Below, in pieces: positions 16,008 through 25,248 of a stretch of DNA of 64,000 nt. Numbering within the stretch: the stretch's first letter is position 1; every line of letters begins with the position of its first letter. The position numbers and the translations under genes are program-made. The DNA lies in the NCBI RefSeq assembly GCF_000423105.1, contig NZ_AUHI01000006.1:124001-188000 (forward strand), in the 5' to 3' direction. The notes under the pieces were generated by a model. It saw nothing but the letters and a program-made list of their open reading frames with translations, made no database searches and was not told where the DNA came from. The stretch is from Halalkalibacillus halophilus DSM 18494 (lineage in GTDB: Bacteria; Bacillota; Bacilli; Bacillales; Alkalibacillaceae).

Positions 16008-18185
16008 ATGGCGAACAATGAAAATGTTGAGAAGTGCCCAGTAACACATCAAGAAATGCCTTCTAATCCAACTGGAGGAACGAAAAACCACGAATGGTGG
16101 CCAAGTCTATTAAATTTAAATATTCTACATCAGCATGATACAAAAACGAATCCTCTAGGAACTGATTTTGATTATGCAGAGGAATTTAAAAAGCTAGACT
16201 ATGATGCATTGAAACAAGATTTACATGACTTAATGACAGACAGCCAAGATTGGTGGCCTGCCGATTACGGACATTATGGACCATTTTTCATTCGTATGTC
16301 ATGGCACGCAGCTGGTACGTACCGCATGCAAGACGGTCGCGGAGGCGGCGGAAGCGGTTCACAGCGTTTTGCCCCATTAAATAGCTGGCCAGATAACGGT
16401 AACCTTGATAAGGCGCGTCGCTTACTATGGCCAATTAAACAAAAATACGGAAATAAAATTTCTTGGGCTGACTTACTTGTCATCGCAGGGAATGTTGCAA
16501 TTGAATCCATGGGTGGAAAAACAATCGGATTCGGAGCTGGACGTGAGGATATCTGGCATCCAGAAGAAGACGTCAACTGGGGTCCTGAAACAGAGTGGCT
16601 CGGTGACGAACGTTATCATGGAGAACGCGAATTAGAAAATCCTCTTGCCGCAGTGCAAATGGGATTAATTTATGTTAACCCAGAAGGTCCAAACGGTGAA
16701 CCAGATCCAAAAGGAAGTGCGTTTGATATTCGTGAAACATTCAAGCGTATGGGAATGAATGATGAAGAAACTGTAGCTCTTACAGCTGGTGGACACACGT
16801 TTGGTAAAGCACATGGTGCAGGCGATGCAGGCCATGTAAGCTCAGAACCTGAAGGCTCTCCTATTGAAGAACAAGGTCTTGGTTGGAAGAGTACACATGA
16901 AACAGGTAATGGCCCTTACACGATTACAAGTGGTATTGAAGGTGCTTGGACTCCAACACCAATCACTTGGGATATGTCTTACTTTGACATGTTGTTTGGC
17001 TACGAATGGGAACTTACAAAGAGCCCAGCCGGAGCTTATCAGTGGGAGCCAGTGAATCCTGACGAAGATCACTTAGCACCAGACGCTGGTGATACAACAA
17101 CAAAAGTTAAGACAATGATGACAACTGCTGATATGGCAATGCGTGAAGACCCAGATTACGCTGCAATTTCACGTCGTTTCCATAACAACCCGGACGAGTT
17201 CGCAGACGTATTCGCTCGTGCATGGTTCAAATTACTTCACCGTGATATGGGACCTAAAGACCGTTATCTTGGACCTGAAGTTCCTGAAGAGGACTTCATC
17301 TGGCAAGATCCAGTACCAAAAGTAGATTATGAACTAACAACATCTGAAATCGAAGACTTAAAAGCGAAGATCTTAGACTCTGGATTAACAACGAGTGAAC
17401 TTGTGAAAACAGCTTGGGCTTCCGCAAGCACATTCCGTGGTTCAGATAACCGCGGTGGTGCCAATGGTGCTCGTATTCGTTTAACTCCACAAAAAGACTG
17501 GGAAGCAAATGAACCAGATATGCTTGAAAAAGTCTTGAATGTATATGAAAAGATTCAAGCTGACTTTGATAAAAATGTAAGTATCGCTGACTTAATCGTC
17601 TTAGGCGGTAGTGCAGCAATTGAAAAAGCAGCTAAGAATGCTGGTCATAACGTAACCGTACCGTTCACACAAGGACGCGGAGACGCAACTCAAGAACAGA
17701 CGGAAGAAGAAAACTTCGAAGTCTTAGAACCTGTTGCTGATGGCTTCCGCAACTATCAAAAGAAAGATTACGCGGTTAGCCCGGAAGAACTTCTTGTAGA
17801 CAAAGCACAGCTACTTGGACTATCAGCACCTGAAATGACCGTACTAATCGGAGGTATGCGTTCACTTGGCGCTAACTATGGCGACAAAGAACACGGCGTA
17901 TTCACCGAAAATGTTGGCGCACTATCCAATGAGTTCTTTGTTAACTTATTAGATATGGATGTAGAATGGAAGCCAGTTGAAAATAACCTATACGAAGCTC
18001 GTGATCGCCAAACGGGAGAAACCGTTCGCACAGCAACTCGTGTAGACCTTATCTTCGGTTCACATTCCGTACTACGTGCCATTTCTGAAGTATATGCACA
18101 AGCAGACAACGAAGAAAAATTCGTCAATGACTTTATCAATGCTTGGGTGAAGATCATGGACGCAGATCGTTTTGATGTGAAATAA
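16008..18185 (+). CDS. katG: catalase-peroxidase KatG
   Basis: 725-aa bifunctional haem catalase-peroxidase. Distal-site Arg96, Trp99 and His100 are in RMSWHAAGTYR; the proximal haem ligand is His263 in GGHTFGKAHG. Trp99, Tyr222 (GLIYVNPEGP) and Met248 form the covalent adduct needed for catalase activity. The N-terminal peroxidase domain is followed by the usual degenerate C-terminal copy. GAAAGGGG precedes the ATG. A PerR box overlaps its promoter, so peroxide induction is expected. Monocistronic, with a strong terminator just downstream. Confidence 0.97.
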   Translation: MANNENVEKCPVTHQEMPSNPTGGTKNHEWWPSLLNLNILHQHDTKTNPLGTDFDYAEEFKKLDYDALKQDLHDLMTDSQDWWPADYGHYGPFFIRMSWHAAGTYRMQDGRGGGGSGSQRFAPLNSWPDNGNLDKARRLLWPIKQKYGNKISWADLLVIAGNVAIESMGGKTIGFGAGREDIWHPEEDVNWGPETEWLGDERYHGERELENPLAAVQMGLIYVNPEGPNGEPDPKGSAFDIRETFKRMGMNDEETVALTAGGHTFGKAHGAGDAGHVSSEPEGSPIEEQGLGWKSTHETGNGPYTITSGIEGAWTPTPITWDMSYFDMLFGYEWELTKSPAGAYQWEPVNPDEDHLAPDAGDTTTKVKTMMTTADMAMREDPDYAAISRRFHNNPDEFADVFARAWFKLLHRDMGPKDRYLGPEVPEEDFIWQDPVPKVDYELTTSEIEDLKAKILDSGLTTSELVKTAWASASTFRGSDNRGGANGARIRLTPQKDWEANEPDMLEKVLNVYEKIQADFDKNVSIADLIVLGGSAAIEKAAKNAGHNVTVPFTQGRGDATQEQTEEENFEVLEPVADGFRNYQKKDYAVSPEELLVDKAQLLGLSAPEMTVLIGGMRSLGANYGDKEHGVFTENVGALSNEFFVNLLDMDVEWKPVENNLYEARDRQTGETVRTATRVDLIFGSHSVLRAISEVYAQADNEEKFVNDFINAWVKIMDADRFDVK

Positions 18186-18199
18186 AACTTAAGCATACA

Positions 18200-18231
18200 A
18201 AAACCGTTCAGCTAAGAAGCTGAACGGTTTT
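18200..18231. terminator. bidirectional terminator between katG and rRNA methyltransferase gene
   Basis: Fourteen-bp stem AAAACCGTTCAGCT / AGCTGAACGGTTTT with a 4-base loop; A/T tracts on both sides serve both converging genes. Confidence 0.9.
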
Positions 18232-18262
18232 ATTTATATATCGATGATACAAACGATAATTA

Positions 18263-19453
18263 TTATTTCGCTATTTTTTCAATGACCAATACTTTCAAAT
18301 AATTACTTGGTTTATAAAGCTTATGCACCGTAAAATCTCTTGGCAAGCCAAATTCTTCTTTGATGCGATAAGCTTGTCCCGCTTCTTTAAAGCCTTTATC
18401 CACCATCTTCTTGAACTGGTCCATTCCAAATGAAGCATTGTTTGTAGAAGCGATTATTATGCCATTTGATTTCGTGATCTCAACAGAATTCGTAATCAAA
18501 GAAGGATAATCTTTTGCACTAGAGAAAGTCTTTTTCTTCGAACGTGCAAAACTAGGTGGATCCAAGACGACCATATCATATTTCAAATCATGTCGCTTGG
18601 CATATTTGAAATAGCTGTATACGTCCATCACATATAGATCCTGCTTCTCAATATCAATGTCGTTCAAACTCAACTGTTCCATTGTTTTCGGTTCACTACG
18701 TTTAGCTAGGTCAACACTAGAAGTTTTCTTTGCTCCACCTAAAGCTGCTGCCACGGAAAAAGCACCTGTATACGAGAACGTGTTAAGCACATGCTTTCCT
18801 TTCGCATAACGGTCTCGGATTGCTCGACGAACATCCCTTTGATCCAAGAAAATTCCGGTCATTGCACCATCATTCAAATCAACCGCAAAATTCATACCAT
18901 TCTCTTTGATGATCAATGGGAATTCCGCGCGTTCGCCTGAAACGAAGTCATCATCGTCAATATACTTCCCTTTCGTATCAAACCGCTTCTTTTCATAAAT
19001 CGACTTACACTCACCATACTCCTCTAAAACGGTAACCACGAGATTTTTAAACGAATAAATTCCATCGCTATACCAATTGATTAAATAGTGCCCGTCATAA
19101 TAATCAATTGTCAAACCACCGATTCCATCTCCTTCTCCATTGAACAAACGGAAAGCAGTAGTTTGTGGATCATCATAAAACCCTTTTCTTTTATTGATAG
19201 CAGATAAAATTTTACTCCGAAAGAAAGATACATTTATCTCCTCATCCGGATTATGCGTCAAAACCCAACCAAGGCCTTTATTCTGGTTGCCGTAATAGCC
19301 CTTAGCAATAAATTTCTGACTCGAATCGACTAAATGAATAATTTCTCCTTCTTCTTTAAGCTCATTCGCGTTTCGAATAGCCTCTCTATGAATTAAAGGA
19401 TATTTATTTTCAAATTGTTTTATAAATTTTTTTTCTATGATCAACTCAACCAT
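18263..19453 (-). CDS. class I SAM-dependent rRNA methyltransferase (RlmI/YwbD type)
   Basis: 396-aa methyltransferase with an N-terminal PUA-like domain (about residues 1-75), an EEHD-like middle and a C-terminal Rossmann domain: VLNTFSYTGAFSVAAALGGA binds SAM and VVLDPPSFARSKK is the catalytic DPP motif, with a C5-cytosine-type enzyme expected. By family it methylates a cytosine of 23S rRNA; the position is not provable here. The start at MVELIIEKK follows AGAGGGGA by 10 bases; two earlier in-frame ATGs lack a site. Confidence 0.87.
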   Translation of the reverse strand: MVELIIEKKFIKQFENKYPLIHREAIRNANELKEEGEIIHLVDSSQKFIAKGYYGNQNKGLGWVLTHNPDEEINVSFFRSKILSAINKRKGFYDDPQTTAFRLFNGEGDGIGGLTIDYYDGHYLINWYSDGIYSFKNLVVTVLEEYGECKSIYEKKRFDTKGKYIDDDDFVSGERAEFPLIIKENGMNFAVDLNDGAMTGIFLDQRDVRRAIRDRYAKGKHVLNTFSYTGAFSVAAALGGAKKTSSVDLAKRSEPKTMEQLSLNDIDIEKQDLYVMDVYSYFKYAKRHDLKYDMVVLDPPSFARSKKKTFSSAKDYPSLITNSVEITKSNGIIIASTNNASFGMDQFKKMVDKGFKEAGQAYRIKEEFGLPRDFTVHKLYKPSNYLKVLVIEKIAK

Positions 19454-19572
19454 GTTTGTAACGTCCCCTCTCATTGTATTCACTATTATCACACATCTAA
19501 TATACAAAAGTAAAAAAGATCATGAGACTACAAGTTAAAGAAAAATTACTGGGTCCTCTAAAGACTTTCTGG

Positions 19573-19773
19573 TTAATCATTAGACTCTTTTTTCTTTGAT
19601 AGACCCAACTCCTCAATTATACGAGGATGTTCTATCAAAATAAGATGAACGACAATTACCGATAGCAAGTAAGAAATGGTCGGATCAATCGTGCCTAACA
19701 TTCTGCTAACAATGACATAGAGTACCATCGAACCAATAAATAATACTAAAAAGTAAGCTCCAAGTTTTGACAC
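19573..19773 (-). CDS. small two-helix membrane protein, unknown
   Basis: 66-aa protein with two hydrophobic helices (about residues 6-25 and 32-48) and a charged C-terminal tail ending in KKKESND. It lies 18 bp downstream of the MFS gene on the same strand and is probably co-transcribed with it. No family recognised. Confidence 0.5.
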   Translation of the reverse strand: MSKLGAYFLVLFIGSMVLYVIVSRMLGTIDPTISYLLSVIVVHLILIEHPRIIEELGLSKKKESND

Positions 19774-19791
19774 TTTAACACTCTCCTTAAT

Positions 19792-21021
19792 TTAGTCAAG
19801 CTCAATAGGCTCCAACTCATTCACCGACTTATTCCCATTTTTAAATCGAACCGTAATCAGACACCCTAAGAATAATAATGCCGCACAAATTCCAATCGCA
19901 ATTTGTGGTCCTACCCATTCCGATACACTACCTGCAAATAGGTTTCCTATAATTGCGACTGTACCTGCCAGAAGCATTCCACCCCCACCAATTCGTGCTA
20001 AATAATGGTTTGGCGTAATCGCCTGTCTAGCAGATCCGTTTACCACAAAAGCCATAGACAAAGCACCATCAAACAAGAACATTCCAAGCATTAACAACAG
20101 GAGTAAATCTGTTGAAAGTAGCAAAACTAAGCCAAATCCTGAGACAGCCATTAAAAAAGCATAAAGTAATCTCCATGGCTTGTCTTGGACTTTTTGAAGA
20201 ATAAACACACCTACTAGATTACCTGCTCCAGCTGCAGACAACACTAATCCCGTCTGCCACTCACTCATTCCCAGTGTTTGATTTGTATAAATAATAACCG
20301 TTAACGTGACCGCTGTTGTAGTGAAGTTTAAGATCCCCATATGAGAAGAGGTAAACCTTTGATACTCATTTTTGAATAATAACTTGATGTTAGCTAAAGA
20401 GCCTACATAGGACTGCATATATGTTTTCTTTATGGGATCAACTTTTTTCTTCTCCTTATAACTAAGAAATAAAATCCCTAGAAAGGAAATCAAATAAGTA
20501 GTCGCATCAATACTCAATACCGCCGCGACCCCATATGCAGATAAGACAATTCCCGCCAAAGTTGGACCAAATAAAGTACTTACTGCATCCGCACCTTCAA
20601 AGCTATTGTGAGCTTTCACGAGATTATTTCTCCCGACCACTCCTGGTACCATAGCTCCAAACGAAATTCTAAAAAACAACCCAGATGCACCTAGAATAAG
20701 TAAGCTCCCTGCCAGCATCCAGATCGTTAACTGATCCGTGACCACAAATAGGACAAGAGCAACCATGGTCATAAAACTAATCGCTTCTGAAAGCAAAGCA
20801 ACACTTCTCTTACGCTGGTTTTCAATCCAACTACTTGCTGGTAACGACAAAAACAGTGGAGCAAGTTGCGAACAAACCACCACTAACGCTGCATGCCACG
20901 GAGAACCCGTTAACTGCAAAACAATAAGCGGAATCGCAATTTCACTAAATCGATTCCCAAATATAGTCGCCAATTGACCAAACCATAATACTTGAAAGTT
21001 TCTCTCTTTATATAAACTCAT
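19792..21021 (-). CDS. MFS transporter, drug-efflux-like
   Basis: 409-aa major facilitator of the MFS_3 (enterobactin-exporter-like) group with about 12 helices and a SSWIENQRKRSVAL loop 2-3. Likely an exporter of a small hydrophobic compound; substrate unknown. The ATG at 21021 is 9 bases after AGGGAT; an in-frame GTG three codons earlier is too close to it. Co-directional with the small membrane protein downstream. Confidence 0.83.
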   Translation of the reverse strand: MSLYKERNFQVLWFGQLATIFGNRFSEIAIPLIVLQLTGSPWHAALVVVCSQLAPLFLSLPASSWIENQRKRSVALLSEAISFMTMVALVLFVVTDQLTIWMLAGSLLILGASGLFFRISFGAMVPGVVGRNNLVKAHNSFEGADAVSTLFGPTLAGIVLSAYGVAAVLSIDATTYLISFLGILFLSYKEKKKVDPIKKTYMQSYVGSLANIKLLFKNEYQRFTSSHMGILNFTTTAVTLTVIIYTNQTLGMSEWQTGLVLSAAGAGNLVGVFILQKVQDKPWRLLYAFLMAVSGFGLVLLLSTDLLLLLMLGMFLFDGALSMAFVVNGSARQAITPNHYLARIGGGGMLLAGTVAIIGNLFAGSVSEWVGPQIAIGICAALLFLGCLITVRFKNGNKSVNELEPIELD

Positions 21022-21202
21022 TTTTATCACATCCCTAATTCTTTCTATTTACATTTAGGGATTTAATCACATTGGAAACACTCCTTGGCTTTCACATTTT
21101 TGATGTTTTTTCCATTTAAGCATTGTTATTCTGTTTGGTCAAATTCGTTTAAGAAACTCTAACATCTTTTTATTCGAAAACATCTCAGTATCAAAATAGA
21201 CT

Positions 21203-22867
21203 CTATCTTTCTTCCTCCACAAATATTTTAGAGGTAGGTTGTTCTAAAGAGCTTATCAACTGTTCTAACTCTTTTTTGTATTGCTTCATTTCGGCATCAG
21301 TCCAGTTTAGTAAATATGCCATACATGCGATCACTTCATTTTTCCACCTCTTCACCCAGGCCACATCAAATAAAAGCGCACTGGTACGCCGCATAAAGTA
21401 GTCAATCGGGGTTGCTGTCATTTCATATTGGATTCCATAAACAACTGATAAATAAATATCTGCAGGTAGTTTGAAGTTTTCACTTGGTTTGGTCTCTAAA
21501 TTTAACAAGGTATCCACATTTGATCCATAAAGATCTACTAACCAACGACTCTGATCTTCCGTTAAACCACTATTCATAGCTAATTCTAATTTTTTGTCTT
21601 TAAAGTTTTGAAAATTATCTGCTCCTCCTACATCTCCTCCAGAAATAGGCAGACTTTTTGTTTGAGATTTCACTTGAAGCGTCGGGAATGTGAAATCTAT
21701 TACTTTTTCAGCCATTTTTCGATAACCTGTTAATTTACCACCTGCGATTGTAACCAAGCCTGAGCTCGATTGCCATATTTCATCTTTGCGAGATATTTCT
21801 GAAGGATTCTTTCCTTTTTCATGTATTAATGGCCGAATACCTGCCCAATTAGATTCTATCTGTTCGACAGTAATACGGATGCTTGGGAACATATAACCAA
21901 TAGCACTTAATATATAATCGATTTCTTCCTCAGTAATAACTGGCTCCGTTTTATCTCCTTGGTAGAATGTATCGGTGGTCCCAACATATACTTTGTTTTC
22001 CCTTGGGATCGCAAACAGCATTCTTCCATCTGGTGCATCAAAATAAACAGATTGTTTCAAAGGAAAATGCGATTGATCGATAACAATATGAGCTCCTTTA
22101 GTTAAAAGTAAGTTCTTTTCCGTTTCGTTTTCTACTTGATCTATCTTTCGAATGTCATCCACCCATGGTCCTGTTGCATTAACTACCTTTTTCGCATTTA
22201 TGTTAAAGAGATTAGTCGATAATTGATCTTCAATAACCGCTCCAGCCACTTGATCTTCTTTATATAATAGATTTGTTACTTTTACATAGTTGAGTACTTT
22301 TGCTTCATGAAATACTGCTGCTTTGATTACTTCAAGAGTTAATCGTGCATCATCGGTACGGTATTCCACATAACAACCACTAGCTTTTAGTCCTTCTTCT
22401 TTTATTAACGGTTCTCTTTGTAAGGTTTCTGATTTCGATAACATTTTTCGTCGTTCTGCCTTTTTTACCCTCGCCAAGAAGTCATACACTTTTAAACCTA
22501 ATGACGTGCTAAATTTTCCAAAAGATCCATTTACGTGTATAGGGAGCATCATTTCTTCCGGTTTTGTTACATGTGGGCCATTTTCATATACGATTGCCCT
22601 TTCTTTACCTACATCAGCAACGAGTCCAACTTCTAATTGCTTTAAATAACGCAATCCCCCATGAACTAGTTTTGTCGATCGACTAGATGTGCCAGAAGCA
22701 AAATCTTGCATCTCAATTAACGCAACCTTCAGCCCCCTAGTCGCTGCATCTAAAGCTATACCCGCACCAGATATCCCCCCTCCAATAACTAGTAAATCAT
22801 ATGTTCCTTCTGACATTTCATTGATTATTTTATTTCTATTTCGTGTAGAAAACTGATTATTTTCCAT
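21203..22867 (-). CDS. glpD: aerobic glycerol-3-phosphate dehydrogenase GlpD
   Basis: 554-aa FAD-dependent enzyme that oxidises glycerol-3-phosphate to dihydroxyacetone phosphate and passes electrons to menaquinone at the membrane. The FAD dinucleotide motif VIGGGISGAGIALDAATRG is at residues 27-45, followed by SSRSTKLVHGGLRYL; the C-terminal DUF-type helical domain (DIYLSVVYGIQYEMT) is present and length is normal. AGGGAGGAG precedes the ATG. A hairpin terminator lies in its leader, the classical place for GlpP antitermination. Confidence 0.96.
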   Translation of the reverse strand: MENNQFSTRNRNKIINEMSEGTYDLLVIGGGISGAGIALDAATRGLKVALIEMQDFASGTSSRSTKLVHGGLRYLKQLEVGLVADVGKERAIVYENGPHVTKPEEMMLPIHVNGSFGKFSTSLGLKVYDFLARVKKAERRKMLSKSETLQREPLIKEEGLKASGCYVEYRTDDARLTLEVIKAAVFHEAKVLNYVKVTNLLYKEDQVAGAVIEDQLSTNLFNINAKKVVNATGPWVDDIRKIDQVENETEKNLLLTKGAHIVIDQSHFPLKQSVYFDAPDGRMLFAIPRENKVYVGTTDTFYQGDKTEPVITEEEIDYILSAIGYMFPSIRITVEQIESNWAGIRPLIHEKGKNPSEISRKDEIWQSSSGLVTIAGGKLTGYRKMAEKVIDFTFPTLQVKSQTKSLPISGGDVGGADNFQNFKDKKLELAMNSGLTEDQSRWLVDLYGSNVDTLLNLETKPSENFKLPADIYLSVVYGIQYEMTATPIDYFMRRTSALLFDVAWVKRWKNEVIACMAYLLNWTDAEMKQYKKELEQLISSLEQPTSKIFVEEER

Positions 22868-22899
22868 TTAAAAACTCCTCCCTCGTACAATCTAAATAT

Positions 22900-22955
22900 A
22901 AAAAAGACCACACGAAAAACGCTAAGGGAATTATCCCTTATGTTTCGTGTAGTCT
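22900..22955 (-). terminator. terminator between glpK and glpD, likely GlpP-controlled
   Basis: On the minus strand AGACTACACGAAA pairs with TTTCGTGTGGTCT (13 bp, one G-U), enclosing an inner hairpin (TAAGGGA / TCCCTTA), followed by T6. It ends about 33 bases before the glpD start. By analogy with the Bacillus subtilis glpD leader, GlpP with glycerol-3-phosphate should bind here and permit read-through; this is inference. Confidence 0.8.
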
Positions 22956-23005
22956 CTCCAAGTCTCTGACCAATTTATTAACTTATTTATATCGAATACA
23001 ATCGT

Positions 23006-24496
23006 TTATTTAAAAATCATCGTTGCTTGCACTGCTTTCTTCCAGCCACTATAAAGTTCATTACTGATTTTGTTTTTAAGCAGTGGCCGAAATTCTCTAG
23101 CAATTTCTACTTGTCTAGTAATGGTATCTAGATCTTTCCAAAAACCAACACTTATACCAGCTAAACATGCAGCTCCAAATACAGTCGATTCACTAACTTC
23201 AGATCTTTCAACTGGCACTCGTAATAAATCGCTTTGAAATTGAATAAGAAAATTATTTTGTGCAGCACCGCCATCCACTTTAAGTGATTGCAAAGTTATA
23301 TTAGAATCATTTTCCATGGCTGTTACGACATCTTTTGTTTGAAAGGCAATTGATTCTAAAGTTGCGCGAATTAAGTGTTCTTTTGTAGTACCTCTAGTTA
23401 ACCCAAAAATGGCACCACGCACGTCACTATCCCAATAAGGTGTACCTAAACCAACAAATGCCGGAACCATATAAACACCCTCAGTCGATTCTATACGTTG
23501 AACATGACGGTCCGTATCTTCTGCTCGTTCGATTAACTCTAACCCGTCTCGTAGCCATTGAATTGCTGAACCAGCTACAAATATACTGCCTTCTATGGCG
23601 TACGTCACTTTTCCATCTATTCCCCAAGCTATAGTCGTAAGTAATCCTGAGGTCGTTTGAATAGCCTCTTCGCCAGTATTCATCAGCATAAAACACCCAG
23701 TTCCGTAAGTGTTCTTAGCCATCCCTTTTTCAAGACATGCATTTCCTATTAGTGCAGCTTGCTGGTCGCCCACTGCGCCAGATATTGGTATGGAATGACC
23801 AAAAAAAGCATTTGGATCTGTCCTAGAATAAATTTCAGATGAAGAAGTTACTTCAGGTAACATGGAAGACGGAATACTAAGAAGATCAAGTAGGTGACTA
23901 TCCCATTTTAATTCATGAATGTTATACAATAACGTCCTTGAAGCATTTGAATAATCTGTTACATGCCTATTACCACCAGTTAATTTCCAAATTAACCAAG
24001 TATCCATTGTACCAAAAATTAATTGCCCATCCTCCGCCTGTTTATTAGCGCCTTCTACATGGTCAAGAATCCACTTGATTTTTGTAGCTGAAAAATATGG
24101 ATCTATTTTTAATCCAGTTTTTTGACGAAAAATATCTTCCAGTCCATCCCTTTTCAAATCTTCACAGATCGCTGAAGTTTGTCTAGATTGCCAGACAATA
24201 GCATTATATATCGGAATCCCCGTTTGTTTATCCCATACGAGCGTTGTTTCTCTTTGATTAGTAATTCCAATCCCTGCAACTTGTTCTGCTGACACTCCTG
24301 ATTCTAATAAGCAGTTTTCTATCACGGATAAAATCGATTCCCATATTTCATTCGCATCATGTTCAACCCAACCCGGGTGAGGAAAGTGTTGGTTAAACTC
24401 TTGTTGAGCAGAATAAACCACTTCCCCCTGTTTGTTGTATAAAAAGGCTCTAGAACTAGTTGTCCCTTGATCTAAAGCTAAAATATAAGTGTTCAT
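23006..24496 (-). CDS. glpK: glycerol kinase GlpK
   Basis: 496-aa FGGY-family kinase that phosphorylates glycerol with ATP. The N-terminal ALDQGTTSSRA phosphate loop, the NQRETTLVWD glycerol-binding segment and the C-terminal GGAAQNNFLIQFQ are intact. In most low-GC Gram-positives a His near residue 230 (YHFYG context) is phosphorylated by PTS HPr to activate the enzyme. Here the matching stretch is NAFFG, with Ala at residue 230, so this control appears to be lost. Middle gene of glpP-glpK-glpD; no glpF facilitator gene is present at the locus. Confidence 0.96.
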   Translation of the reverse strand: MNTYILALDQGTTSSRAFLYNKQGEVVYSAQQEFNQHFPHPGWVEHDANEIWESILSVIENCLLESGVSAEQVAGIGITNQRETTLVWDKQTGIPIYNAIVWQSRQTSAICEDLKRDGLEDIFRQKTGLKIDPYFSATKIKWILDHVEGANKQAEDGQLIFGTMDTWLIWKLTGGNRHVTDYSNASRTLLYNIHELKWDSHLLDLLSIPSSMLPEVTSSSEIYSRTDPNAFFGHSIPISGAVGDQQAALIGNACLEKGMAKNTYGTGCFMLMNTGEEAIQTTSGLLTTIAWGIDGKVTYAIEGSIFVAGSAIQWLRDGLELIERAEDTDRHVQRIESTEGVYMVPAFVGLGTPYWDSDVRGAIFGLTRGTTKEHLIRATLESIAFQTKDVVTAMENDSNITLQSLKVDGGAAQNNFLIQFQSDLLRVPVERSEVSESTVFGAACLAGISVGFWKDLDTITRQVEIAREFRPLLKNKISNELYSGWKKAVQATMIFK

Positions 24497-24547
24497 TACA
24501 TAACTCCCTCTAATTGAATCAATGTTACCTTAAAGCACGCACATGAT

Positions 24548-25105
24548 TTACTGTTCAAAATGTTTCCAAAGGTTAATATCAGAAGTTGTAATCGCAGTAG
24601 CACCCGCAATTAATGCTTGATTGACTTCGTTAGGTGTATCAATTAATCCCCCAGCAAATACTTCGGTTTTAGTTTCCTCATGAATCTCTTGAATAATCTT
24701 TGGAACTAGTCCTGGAAGTATTTCTATGTAATCAGGTTGAGTCTTCTTCACTTGAGCCACACTTCTTTGCAAAGCATTGGAATCAAGGATAAATATTCGT
24801 TGAATTGCCTTTATCCCTTTTTTCTTAGCAATTAAAATAACACTTGCTTTCGTAGAGACTAACCCATAAGGTTTGACCTCTTGACAAAGATACTCCGCAG
24901 CATATTCATCATTTTTTAAACCTTGAATTAAATCCACATGTAAGAACATTTTCTTGTTGTGCTGGTTCGCTAACTTCATTACAGGTTTAACTTGAGAAAT
25001 GTGCAATTCTAAAAAAACACCATACTTATAATTACTCTTTAGCATACGTTCAAAATCTTTCATACTCTTTATAGCAGGAAGAATTTTCTGCTCTTGTAAA
25101 TTCAT
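24548..25105 (-). CDS. glpP: glycerol uptake operon antiterminator GlpP
   Basis: 185-aa GlpP. The LPAIKSMKDFERML start, FLELHISQVKPVM, FLHVDLIQGL and the C-terminal phosphate-binding FAGGLIDTPNEV and GATAITTS blocks show the TIM-barrel fold of the family. GlpP binds glycerol-3-phosphate and the leader mRNA of glp genes, preventing termination and stabilising the message. First gene of the glp operon, 51 bp upstream of glpK. Confidence 0.95.
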   Translation of the reverse strand: MNLQEQKILPAIKSMKDFERMLKSNYKYGVFLELHISQVKPVMKLANQHNKKMFLHVDLIQGLKNDEYAAEYLCQEVKPYGLVSTKASVILIAKKKGIKAIQRIFILDSNALQRSVAQVKKTQPDYIEILPGLVPKIIQEIHEETKTEVFAGGLIDTPNEVNQALIAGATAITTSDINLWKHFEQ

Positions 25106-25248
25106 ATATTACCCCCCTACGAACTGACTTTTGAGAATATTACTATGAATAAGAGTAGCTCATTCAATGCTAAGAGGCAATTCATCTACTCACTATATCG
25201 AAATAATTTAATTCCCCTCAGCAAATGAACTGCCAAGGGGATTAATTT

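Noticed and set aside
16274..18196. Several open frames opposite or out of frame with katG
   Set aside because: They follow from the codon bias of katG, have no start signals and no recognisable protein pattern.
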